NCBI GenBank assembly: GCA_014843695.1
Contig: CM026400.1
Span: 48,648,528 to 48,712,527, forward strand
DNA: 64,000 bases
Reading direction: 5' to 3'
From: Archivesica marissinica
Lineage: Eukaryota > Mollusca > Bivalvia > Venerida > Vesicomyidae
A program made the position numbers and the translations under genes. The notes under the pieces are model-generated. The model was not told the origin of the DNA. It was given only the letters and a program-made list of their open reading frames with translations, and did not search any database. Positions 31,158 to 40,898 of the stretch are shown one piece after another (the stretch's first letter is position 1; the number at the start of each line of letters is the position of its first letter).

Positions 31158-31816
31158 AGTTAATTCCTACGCATCAGAACTCCAAACCATGTTTTATTTG
31201 TGGTTAATTCCTACGCGTCAGAACTCCAAACCATGTTTTATTTGTGGTTAATTCCTACACGTCAGAACTCCAAACCATGTTTTATTTGTGGTTAATTCCT
31301 ACGCGTCAGAACTCCAAACCATGTTTTATTTGTGGTTAATTCCTACACGTCAGAACTCCAAACCATGTTTTATTTGTGGTTAATTCCTACGCGTCAGAAC
31401 TCCAAACCATGTTTTATTTGTGGTTAATTCCTACACGTCAGAACTCCAAACCATGTTTTATTTGTGGTTAATTCCTACGCGTCAGAACTCCAAACCATGT
31501 TTTATTTGTGGTTAATTCCTACACGTCAGAACTCCAAACCATGTTTTATTTGTGGTTAATTCCTACGCGTCAGAACTCCAAACCATGTTTTATTTGTGGT
31601 TAATTCCTACGCGTCAGAACTCCAAACCATGTTTTATTTGTGGTTAATTCCTACGCGTCAGAACTCCAAACCATGTTTTATTTGTGGTTAATTCCTACGC
31701 GTCAGAACTCCAAACCATGTTTGTTTGTGGTTAATTCCTACGCGTCAGAACTCCAAACCATGTTTTATTTGTGGTTAATTCCTACGCGTCAGAACTCCAA
31801 ACCATGTTTTATTTGC
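31158..31816. repeat. 44-bp array with 88-bp dimer phase
   Basis: Fifteen units of 'gttaattcctacgcgtcaga' + 'actccaaaccatgttttatt' + 'tgtg'. From about 31213 to 31564 units alternate strictly between 'acgcgtcag' and 'acacgtcag'. Later units are all 'acgcgtcag'. Confidence 0.97.
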
Positions 31817-31988
31817 CAATTAACAACTGAAAGGCAAACATTATGTCCTTAAAACATTATGTCCTTCTTCCATGAACAGAGGGTAACAGCCTGTCGTAAG
31901 CAATAATGTGTTTTCTGGTAGCGAACAATCCGGATGTCGGGATACAAGCATTGTTCAAAAGAGCATCCAACATTCGAAAATGATGATG

Positions 31989-32190
31989 AAAGTGACGTCA
32001 CACATCATGAAGTGACATCACACATCATAAAGAGACGTCACACATCATGAAGAGACGTCACCCATCATGAAGTGACGTCACACATCATGAAGAGACGTCA
32101 CACATCATGAAGTGACGTCACACATCATGAAATGACATCACACATCATGAAGTGACGTCACACATCATGAAATGACGTCATACATCCAGA
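31989..32190. repeat. 20-bp array carrying CRE-like octamers
   Basis: Ten units of 'agtgacgtcacacatcatga'. TGACGTCA, the palindromic consensus bound by CREB/ATF bZIP factors, is perfect at 31993, 32073, 32113, 32153 and 32173; the other five units differ by one base. The array could bind such factors, but no gene lies next to it, so a regulatory role is speculative. Confidence 0.95.
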
Positions 32191-32230
32191 GATGTCAAGT
32201 GGTAATAGGATGATATTTATGCTTATGCAA

Positions 32231-32917
32231 TATAGTCAAACCTGTCTTAAACAGCCAGACAATGGAATCACTGAAAGTTGCTGCTTAGCACAGGTGGCTG
32301 CTTAGTAGAGTTCAATGTATAGTCAAACCTGTCTTAAACAGCCAGACAATGGAATCACTGAAAGTTGCTGCTTAGCACAGGTGGCTGCTTAGTAGAGTTC
32401 AATGTACAGTCAAACCTGTCTTAAACAGCCAGACAATGGAATCACTGAAAGTGGCTGCTTAGCACAGGTGGCTGCTTAATAGAGTTCAATGTACAGTCAA
32501 ACCTGTCTTAAACAGCCAGTCAATGGAATCACTGAAAGTGGCTGCTTAGCACAGGTGGCTGCTTAATAGAGTTCAATGTACAGTCAACCCTGTCTTAAGC
32601 AGCCAGACAATCTGCTTAGCACAGGTGGCTGCTTAATAGAGGTCAATGTACAGTCAAACCTGTCTAAAGAAGCCAAACAATGCAATCACTGAAAGTGGCT
32701 GCTTAGCACAGGTGGCTGCTTAATAGAGGTCAAGGAACAGTCAAACCTGTCTTAAGAAGCCAAACAATGCAATCACTGAAAGTGGCTGCTTAGCACAGGT
32801 GGCTGCTTAATAGAGGTCAAATGTATAGGAAAACAACATTTTGGGAATATGGAAACTGGCTGCTAAATACAGATTGGCTGCTTAATGGAGGTTACCACTA
32901 ACAAAGGTTTGACTGTA
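32231..32917 (+). mobile_element. TA-MITE expanded (87-bp units)
   Basis: About seven units of about 87 bp starting 'tatagtcaaacctgtcttaa' and containing 'gctgcttagcacaggtggct'. It is closed by a normal TA-MITE right end ('ggaggttaccactaac', 'aaaggtttgactgta'). Each unit carries a left terminus of the element. Confidence 0.9.
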
Positions 32918-33424
32918 TTCATACATAAGAAAGATAAATATGTATATTGATGGATGGTTTGCTATGCATATTCTTCAATTGTAATAATTCTTCTGTGCTC
33001 TTTTATAAAGACATTGAATATGTATATATAATATATACTGTATATCAGATTATATTTGTGTATTGTACATTTCGCATTTATTTGTCTGTTTTAATATTTG
33101 CGATTAAATAGCTTCGAAATGAATTTTTCGTGTATAGTGCTGTTTTAGGTGAAGGTTTTGCCTTGACACCGTTGTGTTCTGGATCAGGTTACTAAGGTAA
33201 CCGGTTTGTACTACCGTGACACCACCGACGTGACACTAACAACACAACCGATTCTCTAACTCGCAAAATGTATTTCTCAGCAATTTCGCCTAATTCAGTC
33301 ACAAGTAGTGAATTTCCTGCCATGTTTTTTCAGTGTTAATTCACATTTTATTCAGGTTTGTCCGCAGTCTGCTCATTTCCGTGTTTTGTTTATATTCAGT
33401 TGTTCAAACTAAGTTTTTTCACAG
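32918..33424. other. Unique stretch
   Basis: No repeat or gene recognised. A GC-richer patch ('ggttactaaggtaaccgg', palindromic) lies near 33187. Confidence 0.45.
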
Positions 33425-33816
33425 TCATATCAGACCATGATCTGCCCCACACTCGACCAAGACCAGCCATATATTTACCTGGTACATGTAGACAAGCCCT
33501 TATGCCCAGCCATATCAGACTGTAGTCTGCCCCACACTCGACCAAGACCAGCCATATTTACCTGGTACATGTAGACAAGCCCCTATGCCCAGCCATATCA
33601 GACCGTAGTCTGCACCACACTCGACCAAGACCAGCCATATTTACCTGGTACATGTAGACAAGCCCCTATGCCCAGCCATATCAGACCGTAGTCTGCCCCA
33701 CACTCGACCAAGACCAGCCATATTTACCTGGTACATGTAGACAAGCCCTATTGCCCAGCCATATCAGACCGTAGTCTGCACCACACTCGACCAAGACCAG
33801 CCATATTTACCTGGTA
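33425..33816. repeat. 83-bp tandem array
   Basis: 4.7 copies of 'agccatatcagaccgtagtc' + 'tgccccacactcgaccaaga' + 'ccagccatatttacctggta' + 'catgtagacaagcccctatg' + 'ccc'. Confidence 0.95.
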
Positions 33817-33891
33817 GACTTTCATTGTAGGGTATATCCAGTTGGTTCTTGTACAATCTCTCTGTGGACACTGAAAACATACAAAATATAT

Positions 33892-34069
33892 TTAACTCTT
33901 TGCATGTGTCGAAAATAATAGAAAATATATGTCACAGAATTCTAATGAAATTCAATGACATATTTCCAAGTTTTCAGATATAAATAAGAAAAACACACAG
34001 ATGAATTGCCGGCTAACACAATTATTAATACTATTTATAGCCTTTATTTTACCCAGCATCCAGAGTTAA
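33892..34069 (-). mobile_element. MITE-2, complete TTAA flanks
   Basis: TTAACTCTTTGCATGTGTCG ... 'ttttacccagcatccagagTTAA'. Inverted ends and both TTAA are intact, 178 bp. It is the best copy for defining the family boundaries. Confidence 0.82.
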
Positions 34070-34225
34070 AAGTAAACTTTAAAATGGCAGCATTACATAA
34101 CATTTAGAATTACATTAGTAGGAGTACATTTATTATGCTCAATATCCGTTTTGACATGTTTGTATTTGGACAAACATCTAAAATGTTTAAACTAAACATC
34201 TAGTGTAAATCAGGGGGGTCATAGT

Positions 34226-34555
34226 ATTGAAAACAATTACAAGAAATATAATTGGGTCATTTAATTGGAAACCATTACTAGAGATATAATTGGGTCATTT
34301 AATTGGAAACCATTACTAGAGTTATAATTGGGTCATTTAATTGGAAACCATTACTAGAGTTATAATTGGGTCATTTAATTGGAAACCATTACTAGAGCTA
34401 TAATTGGGTCATTTAATTGGAAACCATTACTAGAGCTATAATTGGGTTATTTAATTGGAAGCATTTATTAGATTGAGAATGGAGACTTTAATTAGAGCGA
34501 GAATTGGGGAGTATTTATTAGATTGAGAATGGAGACATTAATTAGACCGAGAATT
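34226..34555. repeat. 38-bp array, left part
   Basis: Five or six copies of 'gaaaccattactagagttat' + 'aattgggtcatttaattg', decaying into 'attagattgagaatggagac' units. It resumes after the LINE insertion at 35340. Confidence 0.9.
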
Positions 34556-35339
34556 AGACCACGAAAACTCTCATCAACTCACTCATTACATCCAGGCTCG
34601 ACTACTGTAATTCACTGTTGTACGGCGTGCCAAAATACACTTCCAATAAATTACAAACTGTTCAAAACACAGCAGCTCGCATCATAACCAGACCATCCCG
34701 TTTCAGTCATGTAACGCCCATTCTAAAAGAACTTCATTGGCTACCAGTTCAAGAAAGAATAAAGTATAAAATACTGACTCACACATATAAAGCATTGAAT
34801 GGAGAAGCACCGATTTATATGAGAAACTTGCTTGAGGTTTATATACCAAGGAGAGACTTACGGTCTAAATATGAAGCAGCTACTCTTGTGTTACCAAGAA
34901 GTCGGACTGTCACATACGGAGATAGAAGTTTCATGACTGCTGCCCCAAAACTTTGGAATTCTCTTCCATCAAATCTTAGAAGTGCAACAACATTGTGTTC
35001 TTTCAAAAAGGCTTTGAAGACACACCTTTTTAAATGTTCATATGGAACATAAATATCGAACTATGTCTGTGCTCAATCAGGATTAAGACTGCAAATGAAC
35101 ACATTTTATTTAATTATTACCTATATTTTAATTGTTATAATTTTAGATCCTAATATTTTATAGCATATTTAGAATCCATTGTAATTGTGTTTGCTAATTT
35201 TGTCTTGTTTTATCTCATTGTATGTGGAAGTTTTTATCAATATTTGTGATATTTTAGGCTGTAAAGCGCTTTTGAACATTTTATTTTTAAATGAAAAGAG
35301 CGCTATATAAGTTTGGTATATAATAATAATAATAATAAT
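34556..35339 (+). mobile_element. CR1/L2-like LINE, 5'-truncated 3' end
   Basis: Contains the C-terminal coding end of a non-LTR retrotransposon (34558-35052), a 3' UTR of about 285 bp with 'gctgtaaagcgcttttgaac' and 'gagcgctatataagtttgg', and an (ATA)n tail at about 35321-35339 in place of poly(A). It splits the array of 34226-35720; 'gagaatt' on the left and 'aatt' on the right are consistent with a very short or imperfect target duplication. The tail shows no match to any SINE family in the window. Confidence 0.88.
34558..35052 (+). pseudogene. LINE reverse transcriptase C-terminal fragment
   Basis: 165 codons in frame, stop TAA at 35050-35052, preceded at 34555 by an in-frame TAG at the truncation point. 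It shows the motif string typical of the region after the RT fingers/palm in CR1/L2/jockey-type elements: SRLDYCNSLLYGVP, LQTVQNTAARIIT, LHWLPVQERIKYKILT, TYKALNG, RSRTVTYGDRSF, APKLWNSLPSNLR, FKKALKTHLF. The YxDD catalytic motif and the endonuclease are upstream of the truncation and absent, so it cannot be active. There is no internal stop, suggesting recent insertion. Confidence 0.93.
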
Positions 35340-35720
35340 TGGGAGTATTTATTAGATTGTTAATGGAGACATTAATTAGAGAGAGAATTGGGAGTATTTA
35401 TTACATTGAGAATGGAGACATTAATTAGAGAGAGAATTGGGAGTATTTATTAGATTGTTAATGTGTGCTTTAATTAGGTGAAGCATGGGGGAATTTAACA
35501 AATATAGATTGGGGACATTTATTAGATTGATAAAAATGGCATTTATTAGATTTAGAATGCAACATTTATTAGAATACTGACATTTATTAGATTTAGAAGC
35601 GGGTGTTTATGAGACTAAGAATGGTGATAATTATTACATTTAGAATTAGGGAATTCTTTAGAATATAATAAATGCTCATACATTGAATAGTTATTAGATA
35701 TAACTTCAATTACAGTTAAG
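35340..35720. repeat. Array right part, degenerate
   Basis: 'attgggagtatttattagat' + 'tgttaatggagacattaatt' units continue the pre-LINE array, then decay into 'catttattagatttagaa' units. Confidence 0.85.
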
Positions 35721-35966
35721 GTAAGCAATAATCGTTCACATGGTCAAGTAGTCATGCATATCACACTCTTTACTCTATTGACAAAAACAGTATGTCTCTC
35801 AAACATTTCATGACATGACAGTCATAGGGTGGAGTAATTTGTCACTGATGTCTGATTTCAGGCAGCTATATTTATTTTGTTATTTACACTAGCAATTAGA
35901 TTATAGATATATATGGTCTTACTCATTCAAATATGAAAACATACAATCGGGGTCTTGTCTAGTCAA

Positions 35967-36144
35967 TTCAGGGTTCATTCTAGGTCACAATGTTTGGGAG
36001 AAGTGAGAATGCGCGTGATCGCGTCCATAAATAGTGTTATTTAATAAATTTCAACAAAATATGGTTAAAATGCACAGTATGACCATTAAACACAACATTT
36101 GAATAGAAGGAGTGCTTTATAATGAGCCAGTGTATCTTACTGGT
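35967..36144 (-). repeat. Dispersed repeat G, reverse copy
   Basis: Reverse complement of 3783-3949: 'ttcagggttcattctaggtc', 'gtgttatttaataaa', 'aaatatggttaaaatgcaca', 'gtgtatcttactgg'. Confidence 0.75.
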
Positions 36145-36175
36145 CAAACTTTTTTATAAAAAGAGTGAAGTGGGG

Positions 36176-36408
36176 CCCCCAGAGGGCGATGTCAGGGTCC
36201 CTAGGCGACTATTTCGCCCTCTAAAAATGATACATTGTTGGAAAATATGTCAAAACCCATGGTACGTCACAAACCTTATTCTTTCTTCATCTAATTTACA
36301 TAAATAATTACCAATGCATGTATTTTACTAATACACCTATTTTTAGATGCCTTTGATGCTTTGCATCATTGCATTTCCTTGTAACATGGTGAAATAGGGC
36401 ATTTAAAA
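36176..36408. other. Unique stretch
   Basis: 'ggggcccccagagggcgatg' near 36173. No element or gene recognised. Confidence 0.4.
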
Positions 36409-36665
36409 TCATGTAAAACAATTCATTGTCTGTATAGATGGTTCATACGGTACAGATAGTATATATTCTGAAGTGGAAGCACAAAACACGATCTCCAGAC
36501 CTGAATTAGCTGTTCCAGTTTTATGTAGATTTCTCAGAATTACAGTATTTATCAAACAATAAATATTATTCCAATCCTTCAGAAATAACGAGGAAGTTAT
36601 TACGGAATAGGCATCAATCCAACAGCAGCCGCTTCCATTGGTTGCATGCAGATAGCTTCCATAAT
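36409..36665 (-). CDS. Candidate exon or exon relic, faintly MAM-like
   Basis: On the minus strand a pyrimidine-rich acceptor 'ttttctctggtgtgtttccag' ends at 36666. The open frame that follows enters in phase 1. It reads YGSYLHATNGSGCCWIDAYS, then VITSSLF, and later NSGLEIVF, before stopping at 36409. The spacing G-x-Y-L...A-x-x-V-x-x-S-x-x-F followed by C-L and G-x-L-x-V echoes MAM domains (extracellular adhesion modules) by eye only. No convincing donor was found: the frame simply stops. It could be a terminal exon, a relic or coincidence. Confidence 0.22.
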
Positions 36666-36749
36666 CTGGAAACACACCAGAGAAAATCAGGGGTGGGGTT
36701 GGGGTGATTAACCACAAAAAACAAAAAAATTAACAAAATAAATATAAAA

Positions 36750-37885
36750 AACCCTCATAGAGATGTAGGTTAATATACTATTATATCTCCATATAACCGA
36801 CAGCCATTTAGCTATCATGCAGTGGATAAGTAGTCGCCATATCTATCCCACCTCCATAGATATTACTGGGACTTCATAGAGATTTAGGTTAATATACTAT
36901 TATATCTCCATATAACCGACAGCTATTTAGCTATCATGCAGTGGATAAGTAGTTGCCATATCTATCCCACCTCCATAGATATTACTGGGACTTCATAGAG
37001 ATTTCGGGTAATATACTATTATATCTCCATACAAACGACAGCCATTTAGCTATCATGCAGTGGATAAGTAGTTGCCATATCTATCCCACCTCCATAGAAA
37101 TTACTGGGACTACATAGAGATGTAGGTTAATATACTATTATATCTCCATACAAACGACAGCCATTTAGCTATCATGCAGTGGATAAGTAGTGGCCATATC
37201 TATCCCATCTCTGTAGATATTACTGGGACTTCATAGAGATTTAGGTTAATATACTATTATATCTCCATACAAACGACAGCCATTTAGCTATCATGCAGTG
37301 GATATTATAAGTAGTCGACATATCTATCCCACCTCCAAAGATATTATTGGGACTTCATAGAGATTTAGGGTAATATACTATTATATCTCCATACAAACGA
37401 CAGCCATTTAGCTATCATGCAGTGGATAAGTAGGTGGTGCTTCTATGAGATAAAGGGTTTATGAACATTGGTTTGGCTACTACATTGTCAATGTATGTCG
37501 TATTGGTAATGGCATCAAGAGGTGCTTCTATGAGATAAAGGGTTTATGAACATTGGTTTGGCTACTACATTGTCAATGTATGTCGTATTGGTAATGACGT
37601 CGAGAGGTGTTTCTATGAGGGAAAGGTTTTATGAACATTGGTTTGGCTACTACATTGTCAATGTATGTCGTATTGGTAATGGCGTTGAGAGGTGCTTCTA
37701 TGAGATAACGGGTTTATGAACATTGGTTTGGCTACTACATTGTCAATGTATGTCGTATTGGTAATGGCGTCGAGGTGCTTCTATGAGATAAAGGGTTTAT
37801 GAACATTGGTTTGGCTACTACATTGTCAATGTATGTCGTATTGGTAATGGCATCGAGAGGCGCTTCTATGAGCGAAAGGATTAGA
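36750..37885 (+). mobile_element. MITE-3 expanded into 119-bp and 85-bp arrays
   Basis: Six copies of a 119-bp segment start 'catagagat' at 36756, 36875, 36994, 37113, 37232 and 37355. Its core is 'atactattatatctccata' + 'gctatcatgcagtggataag'. Then come copies of an 85-bp segment starting 'ggtgcttctatgag' at 37436, 37521, 37606, 37691, 37774 and 37859 ('aacattggtttggctactac'). The outer edges 'aaccctcatagag' and 'ctatgagcgaaagg' are worn MITE-3 termini. In 16886-17113 each segment occurs once, in the same relative order. Confidence 0.92.
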
Positions 37886-37954
37886 ACATTTTAAATGCAA
37901 ATGTTTTCTTTGTGTCATTGAAAAGAATACGGTAATTAATGTCAATATATAATC

Positions 37955-38058
37955 AATGAATCGCGGGTTAATAGTTTCCATCATGGTTGAACTACATTGG
38001 GGCGTGTTTAAAGTTATCGTTCATACCCCGATGGAAGCTATTAACCCGCAATTCATTC
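37955..38058. mobile_element. Small foldback element
   Basis: Arms of about 28 bp: AATGAATCGCGGGTTAATAG + TTTCCATC at the left, and GATGGAAGCTATTAACCCGC + AATTCATT at the right, around a loop of about 48 bp. Single copy in the window. Confidence 0.72.
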
Positions 38059-38184
38059 CTTAATCTCCGACAAGCTATTGATTGTGTAACTGTATGTCAC
38101 CAATTCAGTCCAATTTGTTTGCTTTTAGGGATAATGACTTGGTGACTCCAGCTGAAAATGATGGAGGAACACAAGGCAGCCAGG

Positions 38185-38308
38185 ATCCAGCAACTTTCCA
38201 CAATCCAGCTGAATAGCTTCCTCGAATAAATTAATTTGACAGTGTGGGATTTGAACCTACAATGATGAGGGTCAAGTGATTTGATGGCAATGACTGCAAC
38301 CACTCAGC
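38185..38308 (-). mobile_element. SINE-E head (class-II tRNA-like)
   Basis: The reverse complement reads 'cttggctgagtggttgcagt' (A box) ... 'gtaggttcaaatcccaca' (B box) with a long variable region, as in Ser/Leu tRNAs. A related copy lies at 60135-60375. Confidence 0.65.
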
Positions 38309-38650
38309 CAAGGAGAGGACAACCATAAGCTGTATAGCTTTCTGTCCAATTCCTTATTTCAATTGTTGTAAATAACCATGTACATGATGGAAAATAAATA
38401 TGTTTAAACCAAAATAGCCTATTTAAGGAGAGGACAACTATAAGCTGTATAGCTTTCTGTCCAATTCCTTATTTCAATTGTTGTAAATAACCATGTACAT
38501 GATGATAGAAAATAAATATGTTTAAATCAAAATAGCCTATTTAAGAAGAGGACAACTATAAGCTGTATAGCTTTCTGTCCAATTCCTTATTTCAATTGTT
38601 GTAAATAACCATGTACATGATGATAGAAAATAAATAAGTTTAAATCAACC
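38309..38650. repeat. 115-bp triplication
   Basis: Three copies of 'aaggagaggacaactataag' + 'ctgtatagctttctgtccaa' + ... ending 'aaaataaatatgtttaaa', starting at about 38309, 38424 and 38542. A diverged SINE-E head piece ('caaccactcggccac') follows at 38645. This suggests tandem duplication of a retroposon 3' segment. Confidence 0.9.
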
Positions 38651-38679
38651 ACTCGGCCACAAATAGTTTAATTTAGACA

Positions 38680-38861
38680 TACAGTCAAACCTGTGTTAGT
38701 GGTCACCTTTATTAAGCAGCCAACCTGTATTAAGCAGCCAGCAACCAGATTCCTAATATGTCAGTTTACTATATAGTTGACCTCTATTAAGCAGCCACCT
38801 GTTTTAAGCAGCAACTTTCTATGCATCCCTTGGCTGGCTGCTTAAGGCAGGTTTGACTGTA
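38680..38861 (+). mobile_element. TA-MITE, first of tandem pair
   Basis: TACAGTCAAACCTGTGTTAG ... AAGGCAGGTTTGACTGTA. Complete, with TA on both sides. Confidence 0.9.
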
Positions 38862-39042
38862 CAGTCAAACCTGTGTTAGTGGTCACCTTTATTAAGCAGC
38901 CAACCTGTATTTAGCAGCCAATTTCCAGATTCTCCAATATGTTGATTTATTATACATTTAACCTCTATTAAGCAGTCACATGTGCTTAACAGCCACCTTT
39001 TCCAATCCCCTTGGCTGGATGCTTAAGACAGGTTTGACTGTA
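38860..39042 (+). mobile_element. TA-MITE, second of tandem pair
   Basis: A complete second copy begins at the TA that closes the first copy, same orientation, about 90% similar by eye. It ends AAGACAGGTTTGACTGTA. A shared single TA implies unequal exchange or insertion at the target duplication. Confidence 0.9.
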
Positions 39043-39299
39043 GTTTATTCCAAATGAATTTACAACATTTACAAATATACATTTTACACAATACATAGAT
39101 ATATGTATGAAAAGGGATTAGAACCAAAAGCTATCGCCTATAGAGGTCTTCGACTAGGCTAGAAGGCCCCTCAATAAAGAAGAACTGCAGTGAAACATTC
39201 AATTTGCTTGAACTCGGCTTGAAGGGTGCCATGTGATTCACCACATGAAGAATACGAAAATATATAGTTTACCTAACAACACTGGGCAGGCCATTATAT

Positions 39300-39553
39300 G
39301 TTATATTTCGGGTTTTAGGCATGCATCAGCACCATTTTGGGCTATATCGCCGGCGGGCAGTTTACCTAACAACACCTTTCCTGGGCAGGCTCCAGCGGTT
39401 AACCAGTACTTGGGTACACCAACCTCCGTAAGAAACTGCCAACTTTTTCATATAAATGAGACAGGGCGAGGCTCGAACCCGTGACCATCAGTGATGATAG
39501 GTTACAGTGGTATACAAGTCAGCGACCTTAACCACTCGACCACGGAGGCGGAC
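39300..39553 (-). mobile_element. SINE-F, full length
   Basis: Reverse copy: 'ttatatttcgggttttaggc' ... 'ggctcgaacccgtgaccatc' ... 'accactcgaccacggaggcg'. A stray internal SINE-F scrap ('tttacctaacaacactgggc') sits just outside at 39268. Confidence 0.88.
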
Positions 39554-39799
39554 GAACAAAGGGCCATAAATATGATGAATATAATCCTGGCGCCTGGCTA
39601 CAAGGATTCGGGAAGTACCGATGCTCATAAAAAGATGTGTCTCATAAGTCACAAATGGTTCCTTTAAATAAGTGGTGACACTATAACAAACTAACACTAT
39701 AATCCAACCAGAATGGGATAGCAATCTGCAGCTAGGAACCATGCTCCTCATCCAGGTGTCGCGGTGCGGACTTAGTCACCATTCCAGAGATCATGCTTA
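39554..39799. other. Unique spacer
   Basis: No element or gene recognised. Confidence 0.4.
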
Positions 39800-39922
39800 G
39801 AGGATATAAAACATTTCTCAAATCTCAAACTTGAGCTGAAGTAATTTGATAGGTTGTGTCTGAGATTTACACACGGCTGAACCAATCAGAAGCTTGAGAT
39901 TTGAGAAATGTTTTATAACCTC
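39800..39922. mobile_element. Foldback element, 31-bp arms
   Basis: Arm 'gaggatataaaacatttctc' + 'aaatctcaa' (39800) pairs with 'ttgagatttgagaaatgttt' + 'tataacctc' (to 39922), with one or two mismatches. The loop is about 60 bp. Non-coding. Confidence 0.8.
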
Positions 39923-39942
39923 GGGCACATGTGCAAGCGGCC

Positions 39943-40105
39943 TGGCTAGCTCAGTCGGTAGATTGTTTGCCCTGTGAGCGAAAGGTCCCAGGTTCTGGCG
40001 CCAAAATGTCACAGGGTGAGAAAAATGTGCAGCCAACACAGGGCTCGAACCAAAGACTTTTCGCTTACAGGGCGAATGCTCTACCGACTGAGCTAGCTGG
40101 GCCAC
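39943..40105. mobile_element. SINE-G: inverted pair of tRNA-like heads
   Basis: Forward head 'ctagctcagtcggtagattg' and '...aggtcccaggttctggc' at 39943-40005. The reverse head at 40045-40105, as reverse complement, is 'gctagctcagtcggtagagc' ... 'gccctgtaagcg' ... 'ggttcgagccc'. Two tRNA-derived modules face each other across about 40 bp. The anticodon loop lacks U33, so neither should be a functional tRNA gene. Confidence 0.75.
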
Positions 40106-40146
40106 TTACACATAATCTTCCCAATGGTGACTACTACTACTATTAC

Positions 40147-40300
40147 TTGGTGCACAAACTTCCGTAAGAAACTGTAATCTTTTGTTTGCATATAAACAGA
40201 CAAGGGCTGAGCGGGGCTCGAACCAGTGGCCATCAGTGATGATAGGTATCAATGGTACACAAGTCAGCGACGGTAACCACTCGACCACGGAGTCAGACAT
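40147..40300 (-). mobile_element. SINE-F, partial
   Basis: Diverged reverse copy: 'gcggggctcgaaccagtggc', 'catcagtgatgataggta', 'aaccactcgaccacggagtc'. The 3' half is lost. Confidence 0.8.
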
Positions 40301-40319
40301 GGCCAATCAAACACATATT

Positions 40320-40898
40320 CAGTCAAACCTGTGCTAAAGGCCACCTCCGAATAAAGGCCGCATATGAAAAACCTGTCTCTAAAGACCACCATTTTTCTCT
40401 CCCGTCAGGCTATTTTCAATGCATTTTAACCAGGCCTCGACAAATTTTTAATTTCTTACTCATCCTACTGGGCGAGTGATGCCACTGTTCCACTCGTCCA
40501 GATTGGACTATCACTCGTCCCATGTATTTTAGGAAAATTAAAAATCGTCAGAATTGCACTTTAATTTATTAATAAATGCAATTATGTGGCAGCATAGGGT
40601 TAACATATCCTCGGTGATTCCCATTATCACGCCTGGTAATCATTCTGAAGAAAGTAAAACGGATATTATTTTATTTTGTTCCTTCGATTTATATTGGATA
40701 TTTAGCTGAAATTTTCACTCGTCCGACTGGGCAAGCGACTTGGAATTTCTACTCGTCCAGATCGAAAAGTCACTCGTAATTACGAGCAGACGAGTGGATT
40801 TGTCGAGCTCTGTTAACCCTCTATTGAGAGGCCACCTGCCAACAAAGGCAACTTTTTGACTTTCCCGAGGGTGGTCTTTATAGACAGGTTTGACTGTA
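40320..40898 (+). mobile_element. TA-MITE, divergent subfamily, interrupted
   Basis: Left end 'cagtcaaacctgtgctaaag', right end 'atagacaggtttgactgta'. The interior uses 'aaggccacct' and 'aaagaccacc' instead of 'aagcagcc'. A second element (40431-40812) is inserted in the middle. Confidence 0.82.
40426..40817. mobile_element. TTAAC-flanked MITE nested in TA-MITE
   Basis: 382-bp element with ends CAGGCCTCGACAAATTTTTA and (reverse complement of the right end) CAGAGCTCGACAAATCCACT. The direct repeat TTAAC is at 40426-40430 and 40813-40817. Internal 'cactcgtcc'/'gggcgagtg' repeats alternate orientation. The superfamily is uncertain: TTAA duplication would fit piggyBac, but the ends do not start CCC. 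Confidence 0.77.
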
